64,000 nt of DNA from Ktedonobacterales bacterium. GTDB taxonomy: Bacteria; Chloroflexota; Ktedonobacteria; Ktedonobacterales; Ktedonobacteraceae. The notes under the pieces are model-generated. The model ran no database searches. It had not been told where the DNA came from and was given only the letters and a program-made list of their open reading frames with translations. The position numbers were made by a program, and so were the translations under genes. Below, one piece after another: positions 43,435 through 52,837 of the stretch (position 1 is the first letter of the stretch; every line of letters starts with the position of its first letter). Location of the stretch: positions 101,539 through 165,538 of the forward strand of contig DAIDJF010000003.1 in assembly GCA_027451525.1 (NCBI GenBank). The letters run 5' to 3'.

Positions 43435-43920
43435 TCAATGCTCGCGTGGCCCCTCGACCAAGAGGTTGATGGCATGAGGCAAGACGGGCAAGATGTACTC
43501 CAGGCACTCTTTCACCGCTTTAGGACTGCCCGGCAGATTGATAATTAATGTGCGTCCACGCGTACCTGCGACGCCACGCGAGAGCATGGCAGTTTTCGTG
43601 TATTGCAGGCTAATCGCGCGCATCGCCTCAGCAATCCCAGGAGCCTCGCGCTCAAGCACGCTTTTCGTTGCCTCTGGGGTCACATCGCGGGGAGCCAGTC
43701 CGGTGCCGCCTGTCGTCAGAATCAGATTGAGCTGTTTTTCATCGCTCCACTCACGCAGAACCGCCGCAATTTGTACGGCTTCATCAGGGATAATTGTCCC
43801 TGCGCTGACTGTCGCATCAGGCAATTGTTTCACTAGCGTACGAATATTCTCGCCGCTCAGGTCTTGTCGCTCGCCACGTGATGCACCATCACTAATCGTA
43901 AGTACGCCTACTGTAATCAT
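43435..43920 (-). CDS. MoaB/MogA molybdopterin adenylyltransferase-family protein
   Basis: 161 residues. Motifs are [33 protein letters not shown] (the molybdopterin-binding loop), [28 protein letters not shown]. This domain adenylates molybdopterin before molybdenum insertion; MoaB and MogA cannot be separated by eye. AAAGGA 5 bases before ATG lies in the end of the preceding gene, and only 2 bases separate it from the CpXC stop, so the two are translated together. Other molybdenum-cofactor genes are not in this window. Confidence 0.9.
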   Translation of the reverse strand: MITVGVLTISDGASRGERQDLSGENIRTLVKQLPDATVSAGTIIPDEAVQIAAVLREWSDEKQLNLILTTGGTGLAPRDVTPEATKSVLEREAPGIAEAMRAISLQYTKTAMLSRGVAGTRGRTLIINLPGSPKAVKECLEYILPVLPHAINLLVEGPREH

Positions 43921-43922
43921 AG

Positions 43923-44675
43923 CTATCCTTTTGTTGTAAGGTCTCGCATCAACGCTCCGATCTGGCGGCGTGGGCCATAGAGCCAGACGGTATACTCATC
44001 GGGCAGGTCCTCTACCTCGACCACGCAGCCCATCTCAGATGCCAGTTTACGTGCCAGAATCAAAAATTGCCCACGCGCAGCCTCGCTACGACTTTGCGAA
44101 CTGAGTGCCAACCGCCCCATGCGCTCTTCTGGCTCCAGCACGCTATTGATCAGCGTGCTTAACTGATCGAACCCAAAAACGATTTGCAGGTTGGGCAAAT
44201 CATCTGCTTGCTCACTCTGAGCGGAAGGAGATGATACCTGATCGTTATCCCGCGTCTCTACCTCATCTTCGTCCTCGTTCTCAAGGTCTTCCTCATCAAA
44301 CCCTAGCAGGTCTTCGATATCGCTCTCATCAATGTCCTCATTTTCGTCTTCCTGCTGTTGCGGCATATTTTGCCGCTCCACAATGGACTGATAGAGCGAG
44401 CGTATCTGTGCCAGAATAACTTCGCGTGCATCATCGGGTACATCAGAACGCGGGTAGACATAGGCAAGAAGATGATACTGTGGATCGGAGTAGACAAAGG
44501 GCATGGAGGTGGCAGCACGTCGCCCACAATTGGGGCAGGTGGAAACATTGAGTAGACCTGCCAGCACTACATAACGCAGATGTGGGTCTTGTTCAACATT
44601 GACATATTCATAAATTGGACTCTCAAACGTCTCCCCGCAGGGACAGGTGAAAGTCTGCTGTATCGCACGTGACAT
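43923..44675 (-). CDS. CpXC-domain zinc-binding protein
   Basis: About 250 residues from ATG 44675 (a TTG at 44711 would add 12). The N-terminal CpXC domain is [11 protein letters not shown] (C11, C13) with CPNCG (C47, C50), likely a zinc site, and [17 protein letters not shown] strongly acidic linker (about 105-160, many Glu/Asp/Asn) leads to a C-terminal domain with [20 protein letters not shown] and [17 protein letters not shown]. The function of CpXC proteins is not established. It overlaps functionally with moaB only by position. A -10-like TATACT with TGG lies at 44733-44738. Confidence 0.75.
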   Translation of the reverse strand: MSRAIQQTFTCPCGETFESPIYEYVNVEQDPHLRYVVLAGLLNVSTCPNCGRRAATSMPFVYSDPQYHLLAYVYPRSDVPDDAREVILAQIRSLYQSIVERQNMPQQQEDENEDIDESDIEDLLGFDEEDLENEDEDEVETRDNDQVSSPSAQSEQADDLPNLQIVFGFDQLSTLINSVLEPEERMGRLALSSQSRSEAARGQFLILARKLASEMGCVVEVEDLPDEYTVWLYGPRRQIGALMRDLTTKG

Positions 44676-44732
44676 AAAGTTCTTGCTTATAACTTTCTCT
44701 AAATTTTCCAATTGCCGTTACCGTTGACACTC

Positions 44733-44741
44733 AGTATACCA
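44733..44741 (-). promoter_or_regulatory. Extended -10 promoter for the CpXC-moaB-WD40 unit
   Basis: Minus-strand TGG followed by TATACT (complement at 44733-44738) in the 95+ base gap after nurA; -35 weak. Start near 44726, about 50 bases before ATG 44675. Confidence 0.35.
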
Positions 44742-44806
44742 TATTGTGCCATAGCATTCGCAGAAGACAGGCACCCATACCACTTCGCAAGGAGTAAGCA
44801 CCCAGT

Positions 44807-46072
44807 TTATCTTCTCCTGCCCTTACTCTGCGACTTGGTTGAGAACGTGAAGCTTCCACCTTGCCGCTCGATAAATTGTTGGAAATAGGCATAGAACTCG
44901 GCGCGGTCCTGCATTGTAATCACGGAGACAGCGTCCGCCGTCTCGATAGCATAGGGATAGCCATTACCTGCAATCACCTCGGCCCGCACGACATCCATCA
45001 CAGGCTCTAACACCCCCTCATCAAGCATCCAGCGTGGAAACTCCAGACGGGCGGGTGGACGTTGCGCACTCGTTTGCAGATAGCAGAAGGCGATACGGTC
45101 ACGGTAGGTTCCATAAGAAGCCAGAATATCGTTACGCGCACAGAGCATAGCGGGCGTGCGATCACCCCACTGCATGCGCCCATGCCAAAGCAGCGCATCA
45201 TGGATCTTCTTCGTCTCCTGTAAGACAGGACGGGCATGCGTGCTATCAAGATGGCGCAACATCGTGATGATGTCGCGTGCATAACTGGTATCGATATAGC
45301 TAATCAGGGGAATGCGATACTGCTCTGAAGCTTTCAACAGTGCAATAGCCCCCTCTATATAATAGTTGCGATAGGGAGCAGGCATCGTCATAGCGTATGA
45401 GACGACAAGCGAGCCATCAAAGAACATGACAGGCGTATGCAACGGCGCATCAGCGGGACGGACACGCGCAAGTTGCTCCATTTGCTTACAGAGTGTCTCG
45501 ACCTCTAGCAGGTGGCGACGCAACGTGACCTGCATATCTGAATAGGGATAGCTGTCAGGATCACGCCCTTCGCTTTTGACCTCCTCCATAAGCTCCTCTG
45601 GGGCCAACACCTCTATGCGTACATCCTTCGTATATGGTTGACCCGCCATGTGGGGATTAATAAAGAAGCCAACCTGGATTAAGGCCACTGGGATTGAGGC
45701 GTCACGCCAGGGCAATAACTGACTCCCGTCAACGGCAACCGTCGTCACGCCCTCAATGCACTCTGCCCACTGGCGTGCCTGCTCATGATTGGCAAACTCG
45801 CGTCCAAAAGAAAACAGCGGCCCATGATAGCCCTGATAGGCCGCGCTGACCAGCCAGTGGTCGAACTCGATGCTGGGGCGTGCGCCCGCTGTCACCCCTC
45901 CCTCGTCTGGTGGCAAGCTCTGCTCTAACGCCACGCTGGATGGATAATGTACGTAGAGCGTCTCCAACTCGTGCTGATACGCCTGCAACTGGTCGCTAAA
46001 CGAACCATCATATAGGGTGAAATGACCACGCTTCTGATTGAGCGCGGCCTGAAGTTTTCCTTTGTGTAACAT
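44807..46072 (-). CDS. NurA-domain nuclease
   Basis: 421 residues. NurA-type RNase-H-like core: VAVDGSQLLPW (D115, motif I), VMFFDGSLVVSY (D219), LISYIDTSYARDI (D261) and a C-terminal IETADAVSVITMQDRAEF, where a His/Asp completes the site in family members. In archaea NurA partners HerA, Rad50 and Mre11 to resect double-strand breaks 5' to 3'. Here it follows a Rad50/SbcC-like ATPase by 42 bases, with no Mre11 or HerA gene nearby. GAGGGAG 10 bases before ATG supports the start. The N-terminal 75 residues are of unknown role. Confidence 0.85.
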   Translation of the reverse strand: MLHKGKLQAALNQKRGHFTLYDGSFSDQLQAYQHELETLYVHYPSSVALEQSLPPDEGGVTAGARPSIEFDHWLVSAAYQGYHGPLFSFGREFANHEQARQWAECIEGVTTVAVDGSQLLPWRDASIPVALIQVGFFINPHMAGQPYTKDVRIEVLAPEELMEEVKSEGRDPDSYPYSDMQVTLRRHLLEVETLCKQMEQLARVRPADAPLHTPVMFFDGSLVVSYAMTMPAPYRNYYIEGAIALLKASEQYRIPLISYIDTSYARDIITMLRHLDSTHARPVLQETKKIHDALLWHGRMQWGDRTPAMLCARNDILASYGTYRDRIAFCYLQTSAQRPPARLEFPRWMLDEGVLEPVMDVVRAEVIAGNGYPYAIETADAVSVITMQDRAEFYAYFQQFIERQGGSFTFSTKSQSKGRRR

Positions 46073-46114
46073 CGTTGCGTCACTCCCTCTGTCACTGCCG
46101 CGACTGGCCGTTGT

Positions 46115-49100
46115 TTATATGGCGGCCAGACTATCGCCCTCCGCAAAGCGAATCTCTTCCTCACTTAGCAGGCGCGTCTCGCCCTCAACCTTGTTGAGGC
46201 GCACGATGCTATCCAGCCCCTGCTCAAAGGTATCATCGTGGCTGATGACGATGAGTTGATCGAAGCCACGCACGCGCCGAATCTGCTCGGCGAGATTCAT
46301 GCGGCGCATCTCGTCCATGTTTTGCGTCGGCTCATCGAAAAATGCGATATTCAGCGTGGAGAGCTTCTTCAAAAGGGCGAGACGGACTGCGAGGGCCGCG
46401 CTCATCTGTTCGCCACCGCTCAACTGCGCAAAGGTGCGATTGACCGCCTGTCGCCGTAGCGTGATCTCGTAATCGTTCTGCCAGGAGAGTTGCGCGCTAC
46501 GATCTCCCATGATCTCGTTAAAGATACGATTGGCCTCAGCCGAGATGTCGTTGAGCATGGCCTTGAGGACATGCGGGGCGGCCTCTTTGATGATCGTGCG
46601 GAACTGCGTTGTCATCGTGTGCAGGTCTTCCAGCGTCTGATACTCGCGCTCTACCGTTGCCAACTCCTGCCGTAGTAGCTCTGCCTTCTCGATCTGCTGC
46701 TTCAGTTGTGAAATACTCTCTTGGTGATACCTGCTCTTCCCGTCCAACGCGACCAGATCAGCATCCAATTGCCGGATTGCGACAACAATATCCGCCAGTT
46801 CGTTAGCATCGAAGGCGGCATCCGCACTGCGATAAGCCTGCTCGCTGCTCTCAAGCTGCCAATAGGCTGCCTGCGTCTTCTCATTCTGCTCTTGATGCTC
46901 CTGTTCGCGTTGGGGTAACAGATGTGCCTCTTTTTCATTTTGCAGGTATCTGCGATAGTCCTCTTCACTCTGCTGCACAATAAGCTGTTGCATGGCAACA
47001 TCGCTATCTAACGTAACATATGGTGCCAGCTGCTCCTGGAGTAGTAGCATCTGCCGCTGAATATCATCCAGGCGTCTCTGCTCTTCTTGCCATTTTTGCC
47101 TGAACTGTTCCTCCCCTGCCACAATGCTCTGCTGTGCAACAAGACGCGCACGCGGATTTTGCAGGCGTTGCAATTCGATCTCAACCTGCTTCTGCGAGGC
47201 TTCACAGCCTTTCAACCCCTCGGCCTCGCGCCGTAGCTCTTGCAGTGTTGCTTCCTCTTGTTGTATCTGCTCATGCTTCTCTTGCACCTGTTTATATAGG
47301 CCGCTTAATTCATGTACCTGCGCGTCAGCACGCTTGCTCTCTTCATAGGCAGCGGACGCACTTCTCACCTGTTGTGTGATATCACCTAATGCCGCAATTT
47401 CTTGTGTCAATGTCGCAAGCTCGCCATCCAGTACAGCGACCTCTTCATCCCGTTTGCGAAGTTGTTCGGCAAGCGTATCGCGCCGCTCAAGGTACTGATC
47501 GAGTTTGAGCAGGGCATCGGCATACTTTTTAATCTGTTCACGCCGCTCACTGATACGCTGCTGTTGCTGGCGAACCGTGACAAGCTGGACGCGCTCGGTC
47601 TGAAGCAGACCATCAAAATAGGATTCCAGGCTCACCACGCCGCGTTGTTTAATATTTAGACAGGCCTCGCGCAGCAGGGGGCACTGCCCTCCCGCTGATT
47701 GACGACGCGAGTCTTCGTAGGCTTCAATGTTGCCCTCTAGACGGCTACGCACTGCAACGGCCTGCTCATACTCACTTTGCAGGTGCGGCATCTCTTCGGC
47801 CTGTGAACGATGTTCCTCAATGACGCGCACATTCTGCTCGGCTTTGCGAAACCGCTCGTTTAGATCCCTGCGCTCATTCTGGCAGGTTGTCAAACGCTGC
47901 TGCTTCGCCTTCAACAGCTCTTCTTTATTGGCACGCTCAACCTCTCGCATGCGCAATTGCGTCAAATACTCGCCACGCTCAGAAAATTGGCGCGCAAGCT
48001 CCTGCAATGGCTCAATCTCGGCAATGCGCGTCTGCAATGCGTTCAGCTTTTCCTGCGTCTCAGCAAACTGTCGACTCAGACGTTTGCCTTGATCGACGAC
48101 CGCTTTATAACGGGCCACCTGCTCTTTCAGGGTTTCGAGCTGCTGCTCTAGCTCTTCTTGCTGCTGTACCCGCGGCTCTAGCTCACGTATACGCTGCCTG
48201 GCTGCTGTAACCTCGCTCAGGCGGCTCTGCCAGTTTTTACTATTGGCCTGAGCTGTCGCCTGCTCACGTTGCTGCACGATAAGGAGTTGCTGAATTTTGG
48301 CACGCTGCTGCTCATCGGTACGCAATCGTTTAAGGGCCGCACTGGCTTGTTGATAGCGTTGATAGGCAGGCGTGGAAGCCATAAAGATGCTCTGCGCCAT
48401 ACGCGCGTGCTGCACACGCTGTTCACGCTCTTGGAGCAACATCTGATTATGCTGGTAGCTCTGTTGATTATGCTCGTACTGCTGGCGCAGGGTGCGCAGA
48501 TCACTCTCTTGTGCGGTCAGTCGGGAATGACGTTCGCGATAAGTCAGTAGCCGCTCCTTGCCCTGCTCTAGCTGTTCATGATACGCTACAGCCAGCCGTT
48601 GAGCCTCCACAAGCTGACTTTGCCATGCCTCCAGGTCGCGCGTCTCATAGGAGAGGCGATTGATCTCGGTCTGCTGCGCCAGCATCTGCTCTTTATACTC
48701 TTTTTGCACTTCAAGTAAATAGTCGGCTGCGAGCTTGTAATCCTCAATTTGTAGCAGGGCATCAAAGGTCTGTTTGCGCTTGGCGGGTGACTCTAGAAAA
48801 ATAGAGGTGAAGGTTCCCTGGGGAACGCCGAGAGCATCACGAAAGAGGGAGTCAAGCGGGCGTTCGCGGTCAATGCCGAACAGGTCGTGCAGTTTATCTA
48901 GCACATCGGCCCGTTGCTCGTGCTGCATCGCAGCCTCTTCATCATAAATAGACCAGCGCGACCCTGAGCCACAGCGTCGCTCGACCACGTAGGGGCGATC
49001 ATCGCTACCGATAAGCCTGATAGAGACGCGCCCATATTTCGCGCCCTCACGTACAAACTGGTTCTGATTATATGAGAGATAGTCAAAAAGGGCATAGCCA

Positions 49101-49228
49101 ATCGCCTCAACAATCGTCGTTTTGCCCGCGCCATTGGCTCCACTGATCGCGGTTGTGCCCTGCCGCAACTCTATCACGATATGGCGATAGCTTTTTATAT
49201 TCTCTAATTCGATGCGCGTAATGAGCAT
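46115..49228 (-). CDS. Rad50/SbcC-like SMC ATPase with CX6C hook
   Basis: 1037 residues. N-terminal Walker A GANGAGKTT (30-38) after the Rad50-like start LITRIELENIKSYRHI. QGTFTSIFLESPAKRKQTFDALL resembles the SbcC/Rad50 Q-loop region. Two long coiled coils (about 180-500 and 530-890) flank a central hook GGQCPLLREAC, with cysteines C516 and C523 spaced CX6C rather than CXXC. The C-terminus has signature LSGGEQ (about 936), Walker B IAFFDEPT (about 963) and SHDD. It should be an ATP-driven DNA-end tether. The nuclease partner here would be NurA, 42 bases downstream. A lone TATAAT at 49354-49359 (minus) may be its promoter. Confidence 0.88.
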   Translation of the reverse strand: MLITRIELENIKSYRHIVIELRQGTTAISGANGAGKTTIVEAIGYALFDYLSYNQNQFVREGAKYGRVSIRLIGSDDRPYVVERRCGSGSRWSIYDEEAAMQHEQRADVLDKLHDLFGIDRERPLDSLFRDALGVPQGTFTSIFLESPAKRKQTFDALLQIEDYKLAADYLLEVQKEYKEQMLAQQTEINRLSYETRDLEAWQSQLVEAQRLAVAYHEQLEQGKERLLTYRERHSRLTAQESDLRTLRQQYEHNQQSYQHNQMLLQEREQRVQHARMAQSIFMASTPAYQRYQQASAALKRLRTDEQQRAKIQQLLIVQQREQATAQANSKNWQSRLSEVTAARQRIRELEPRVQQQEELEQQLETLKEQVARYKAVVDQGKRLSRQFAETQEKLNALQTRIAEIEPLQELARQFSERGEYLTQLRMREVERANKEELLKAKQQRLTTCQNERRDLNERFRKAEQNVRVIEEHRSQAEEMPHLQSEYEQAVAVRSRLEGNIEAYEDSRRQSAGGQCPLLREACLNIKQRGVVSLESYFDGLLQTERVQLVTVRQQQQRISERREQIKKYADALLKLDQYLERRDTLAEQLRKRDEEVAVLDGELATLTQEIAALGDITQQVRSASAAYEESKRADAQVHELSGLYKQVQEKHEQIQQEEATLQELRREAEGLKGCEASQKQVEIELQRLQNPRARLVAQQSIVAGEEQFRQKWQEEQRRLDDIQRQMLLLQEQLAPYVTLDSDVAMQQLIVQQSEEDYRRYLQNEKEAHLLPQREQEHQEQNEKTQAAYWQLESSEQAYRSADAAFDANELADIVVAIRQLDADLVALDGKSRYHQESISQLKQQIEKAELLRQELATVEREYQTLEDLHTMTTQFRTIIKEAAPHVLKAMLNDISAEANRIFNEIMGDRSAQLSWQNDYEITLRRQAVNRTFAQLSGGEQMSAALAVRLALLKKLSTLNIAFFDEPTQNMDEMRRMNLAEQIRRVRGFDQLIVISHDDTFEQGLDSIVRLNKVEGETRLLSEEEIRFAEGDSLAAI

Positions 49229-49399
49229 ATCTCATTGCCTTCCAGCAAACAGTATCATAAACGAATAGTACTCTCCCTACTTTCTCATTCTTGTTGCCTT
49301 TTGCCAAAACGGAAGCGTTGACATCAAAAGAGAAAAGTTCGGTCTGCCCATCGATTATAACATGCTGAACAGAGCAAAGAGAAGCAAAGTGGGACTGCT

Positions 49400-50341
49400 T
49401 TAATACGCCGTCAACAGCTCAACGACCGCCTTATGCACAACGGCGTCGGGAGTCCGTATGAGCACACTGATCTCCCAGTGGCCTGTCATTGCTAGCGTGC
49501 CTGTAGCAGTAAAATGTCCCGCGCCATCGGGTTGCAAGGGGAACGTACTAATCCCCATCGCCATATCACGCATCGTGAGCGCAAGCGACACGTGGACTGT
49601 TGTTACTGACTGGCCCGTCGCGCTACTTGTCACACTAATCATAAAGACATTCGGCCCAAAGTGGTTGGGCGTCACCGTCAATGAGACACTGAACTGCTTA
49701 TCGACTGTGCTGACAGTGGCGTTAAAAGGTGAAGCACTGCCCTTTGGTAACAATTGTGACGAACTGAAGGAAGTAGATAAAGATGGAGCAGGACGCAACA
49801 CACTCACGCTGAGCATAATGCCCAATCCCAGTACTGCTGTCATGCTCGTGACATTCCGCCCCCAGGCGAGATGACGCAATAGACGTTGCTTACGCTGCTG
49901 TAGTTGCGTATTCATTGTGTGCACTGTTGGGTGCATGACGCGCGCGCGCTGTATGCGTTGCCGCAGGTAGTGGTATTTGTGGTATTCGCGCCGCAGACGG
50001 ACGCGCAACATACTCAGCCAGATACCACTACAGACGAGTATACCGATCAGTAGCAGCACGGCAACTAGCCATAGCCGTTCACTCATCAAGGTCAACACGA
50101 AGACATCCACGTTAGAGGGCATAATAGTATGGACCAGCACACCGAGTCCGATAACGATTAGACCCGCTAGCGTAACAGGAAGATAGTAGAGCAACCATAG
50201 CGGGAGAGCATGCAGTATCCCCTCCACACGCAGAAAACGCATGATCGGCGCATAGGCTATCGCCATGTAGATCATGCACGCAAACCAGATACAAATCGCA
50301 AAGACTACGCCTGCAAAGAGCACGTTTTCAAAAGAGAGCAT
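49400..50341 (-). CDS. CopD-like membrane protein with C-terminal YtkA/FixH-like domain
   Basis: 313 residues. About four membrane helices: near 7-30, 45-72, 85-110 and 165-185, with a basic cytoplasmic loop (about 112-160, Arg/Gln/His-rich). The extracellular C-terminal beta domain (about 205-313) reads VDKQFSVSLTVTPNHFGPNVF, LALTMRDMAMGISTFPL and GHFTATGTLAMTGHWEISVLI. These match the last domain of CopD/YcnJ-type copper-import proteins. The Met-rich MRDMAMG could bind Cu(I). A role in copper handling is inferred from resemblance. GGAG 6 bases before ATG. Follows the flavoprotein gene by 51 bases. Confidence 0.6.
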   Translation of the reverse strand: MLSFENVLFAGVVFAICIWFACMIYMAIAYAPIMRFLRVEGILHALPLWLLYYLPVTLAGLIVIGLGVLVHTIMPSNVDVFVLTLMSERLWLVAVLLLIGILVCSGIWLSMLRVRLRREYHKYHYLRQRIQRARVMHPTVHTMNTQLQQRKQRLLRHLAWGRNVTSMTAVLGLGIMLSVSVLRPAPSLSTSFSSSQLLPKGSASPFNATVSTVDKQFSVSLTVTPNHFGPNVFMISVTSSATGQSVTTVHVSLALTMRDMAMGISTFPLQPDGAGHFTATGTLAMTGHWEISVLIRTPDAVVHKAVVELLTAY

Positions 50342-50392
50342 CGAGTACTCCGCTCATAGTGGCTTCACCACGCATACAACAGAGATAAACAT

Positions 50393-52726
50393 CTATGGAA
50401 GAGGCATAGATTCACGTAAAGAGAGGCTACGCTCTTCCACAATCTTTGTCTGTTGGCGAACTTTTTTGGCAGATGTCTGTTTTCGCGCACTCCGCTTCTT
50501 TTCCACAACCTGCGTAATTGAACAGGAGCCAGAATGGAAGGCCACTGAAAACTGCATGTTGGCGGTAAAGGCTCGGCCTATACCAGCCAGGATTACCTGC
50601 CGGGCTTGTTCACCTTGTTTGAGCGTAAGCCAGCCATCAATCAGACTTCCATTGCCAGCATGTTCAGCCGTCTGTTGAGAAGTTTTCCAAAGTTGTGTCC
50701 GTGTAGAGTGCGATACCAATAGAATAGCAATATCATACATATCAGCCAGGTGCTTTAAGCCCTGAATTGCCTCCTCATCAGAAGAAACCTGGGGCAGGGG
50801 TTTGATTTTGCGCCAGGAATCAATAATGATCAGCCGTGCCTGTTGATGCGTTTGTAGCCACTGCTCTAAAGCAGCTAACCCTTCTGTATGCAAATGCTCC
50901 CACCGTGTAGCACAGGTAATAGCAGAGGAGAGCGTCTCTCCTGGTGGCAACACGGACTCGATACGCTCACGCAGTTGTAGTTCGTTCTCTTCCAGGGCAA
51001 GATACAAAACATCACCAAGCGCAACGTCTTGCCTGTCGGTCGGGGCGGGTGCCTGACCAGAGATAGTGAGCGCAAGTGCCAGATTCAGCCAGGATAACCC
51101 TATCTGCTGTGTATCCGCGGTCAGTAACAAGCCCGTGGGTAAGATAGCAGGAATCAGCCAGCGTGGAGGAGTGGTCACATTGTCGCGGCTCTTCTCTACC
51201 GCAAGCACGGTCTCAGAAGATGCCGTTGGTACCTCTTGAAGCTCTTCACGCTGAGAGAGTTGTTCCTCTAGCTCTTCCATCTGAAGCGGTCGTGTCTTGC
51301 GCACAGCATGAGAAGCGATAACAGGCGGTACAGGCAACATTGGCTCCGTGCTTCGTACAATCTGGCGTTTAAGGGATTGCATCAGAGCTGGCAATTCTCC
51401 CATTGTAGATTTTGACGCCAGTGGTCGTGCGGCACTCTGCGAGAAATATTTGCGCCCATCAAACATGCCCATCAGCAAATCCTTCTCAAAGCCGCGTACA
51501 GAATGGCCCTCATCGATCAAACGTTTGATGGAAAAGGTGTCCGGTTTGGGATTGCCGACCGAGAGATAGCCAATCAAGCGATTATCAAAGAAGGCCAGCC
51601 GACGATAACTCTTCTTCGTATGGTCAGACAGGATTGTGACGCCCCGCGCAGTGCTGAGCGGTTCACCAACAGTCACCATATGTAGCGAACCCAACTGTGT
51701 TGCTTGCCAGGAAGAACCCGGCACCTGAATAGAATCGCTCTGTCCACTCATGACCGCCGCCGCAATCTGCCCCTGTGTTACCGCAACGTGCCAGAGCATC
51801 TTAGACTGGTAGAGTCCACTTACAGAGTCTTCAACCTCCGCGCAATCGCCAGCCGCAAAAACATGGCGTACATTCGTGCGTAAATATTCATCAGCACGAA
51901 TGCCTTTTTTGCACCGTATCAGTACATCGCTACAACTGGCAAGGGCTGTCTGTGGAGATGAACCAGTGCAGGCAATAACAAGCTGGCAAGCAATCATGCG
52001 CTTATCATTGGTTACGACACCAGTCACTACACCGACTTTACCAACGATTTCCGCTACCTCACAATTGAGGAAAATTTTTGCTCCCGCGCGACGGCAATCC
52101 TCCAGAATCTCCGCCGAGGCCTCGGCATCCAGCACCTGTGACATGCACATCTCGCGGCGAAGCAGCCAATATACCTGAACACGCCGTTCCAGAAGCCCCA
52201 TCACCGTTTCAATCGCGTGTGCCCCACTGCCAATAACAACCGCCTGCTTCACCTCTGACAGACGCCGCCGCAAGTCAATATAATCGTTGAGGCGATGAAG
52301 CGTCATCACACCATCAAGATCACGTCCAGGCAGCGACTGTGGTAGCCCGCGTGGAATGCTGCCCGTTGATAGCAACAGCGATTGATAGCCAATAGTGCGC
52401 CCATCACGCAAAAGGAGAAAGCGTTCGCGCGTATAAATCTGCTCGACATGGCCGCTTACAACATGCACACGATGCATATATTCACTACCAGCAGGCTGGG
52501 CAATTAACTGCTCACGCGCGATCTTACCGGTGGCAAATTGCTTGAGTGCAGGCGTATAAATCGTTGGATAGCTCTGCTCGGTAATGATTGTCACATGCGT
52601 CTCTGGCGAAAGACGGCACGCCTCTAACGCAGCCGATAATCCGGCAATACCGTTCCCCACGATAACTATTTCTGCCTGCTCACGGATAGGGACAGGCTCC
52701 ACGGCAGAAACATACTGTTCATTCAT
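50393..52726 (-). CDS. FAD/NAD(P) oxidoreductase fused to a degenerate RecA/RepA-like ATPase
   Basis: 777 residues, an unusual fusion. Residues 20-440 form a NirB/NADH-oxidase-like flavoprotein. GNGIAG (24-29) is the FAD Rossmann motif, YTPALKQFATGKI resembles NirB, VVIGSGAHAIETV is the NAD(P)H motif and VFAAGDCAEV the FAD-binding GD. No redox-active CxxC is visible. After a linker (about 440-520), residues 525-730 look like the AAA_25/RepA RecA-like fold: DVLYLALEENELQLRERI, ARLIIIDSWRK (Walker B-like), ILLVSHSTR, GIGRAFTANMQFSV. The P-loop position reads TADTQQIGLSW, lacking GK[ST], so ATP hydrolysis is doubtful. A Lys/Arg-rich tail ends the protein. It sits between the pseudokinase and CopD-like genes. 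Function unknown. Confidence 0.75.
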   Translation of the reverse strand: MNEQYVSAVEPVPIREQAEIVIVGNGIAGLSAALEACRLSPETHVTIITEQSYPTIYTPALKQFATGKIAREQLIAQPAGSEYMHRVHVVSGHVEQIYTRERFLLLRDGRTIGYQSLLLSTGSIPRGLPQSLPGRDLDGVMTLHRLNDYIDLRRRLSEVKQAVVIGSGAHAIETVMGLLERRVQVYWLLRREMCMSQVLDAEASAEILEDCRRAGAKIFLNCEVAEIVGKVGVVTGVVTNDKRMIACQLVIACTGSSPQTALASCSDVLIRCKKGIRADEYLRTNVRHVFAAGDCAEVEDSVSGLYQSKMLWHVAVTQGQIAAAVMSGQSDSIQVPGSSWQATQLGSLHMVTVGEPLSTARGVTILSDHTKKSYRRLAFFDNRLIGYLSVGNPKPDTFSIKRLIDEGHSVRGFEKDLLMGMFDGRKYFSQSAARPLASKSTMGELPALMQSLKRQIVRSTEPMLPVPPVIASHAVRKTRPLQMEELEEQLSQREELQEVPTASSETVLAVEKSRDNVTTPPRWLIPAILPTGLLLTADTQQIGLSWLNLALALTISGQAPAPTDRQDVALGDVLYLALEENELQLRERIESVLPPGETLSSAITCATRWEHLHTEGLAALEQWLQTHQQARLIIIDSWRKIKPLPQVSSDEEAIQGLKHLADMYDIAILLVSHSTRTQLWKTSQQTAEHAGNGSLIDGWLTLKQGEQARQVILAGIGRAFTANMQFSVAFHSGSCSITQVVEKKRSARKQTSAKKVRQQTKIVEERSLSLRESMPLP

Positions 52727-52837
52727 AACTATATTGCTCGCTTCGCATAAATAGGGCGCCTGATCAGTTCCCCCAGATCAGTGATGCGCACGAGATCAAT
52801 AATACAAAAGAGAAAAAATGAAAAAAGGCCACACTAC

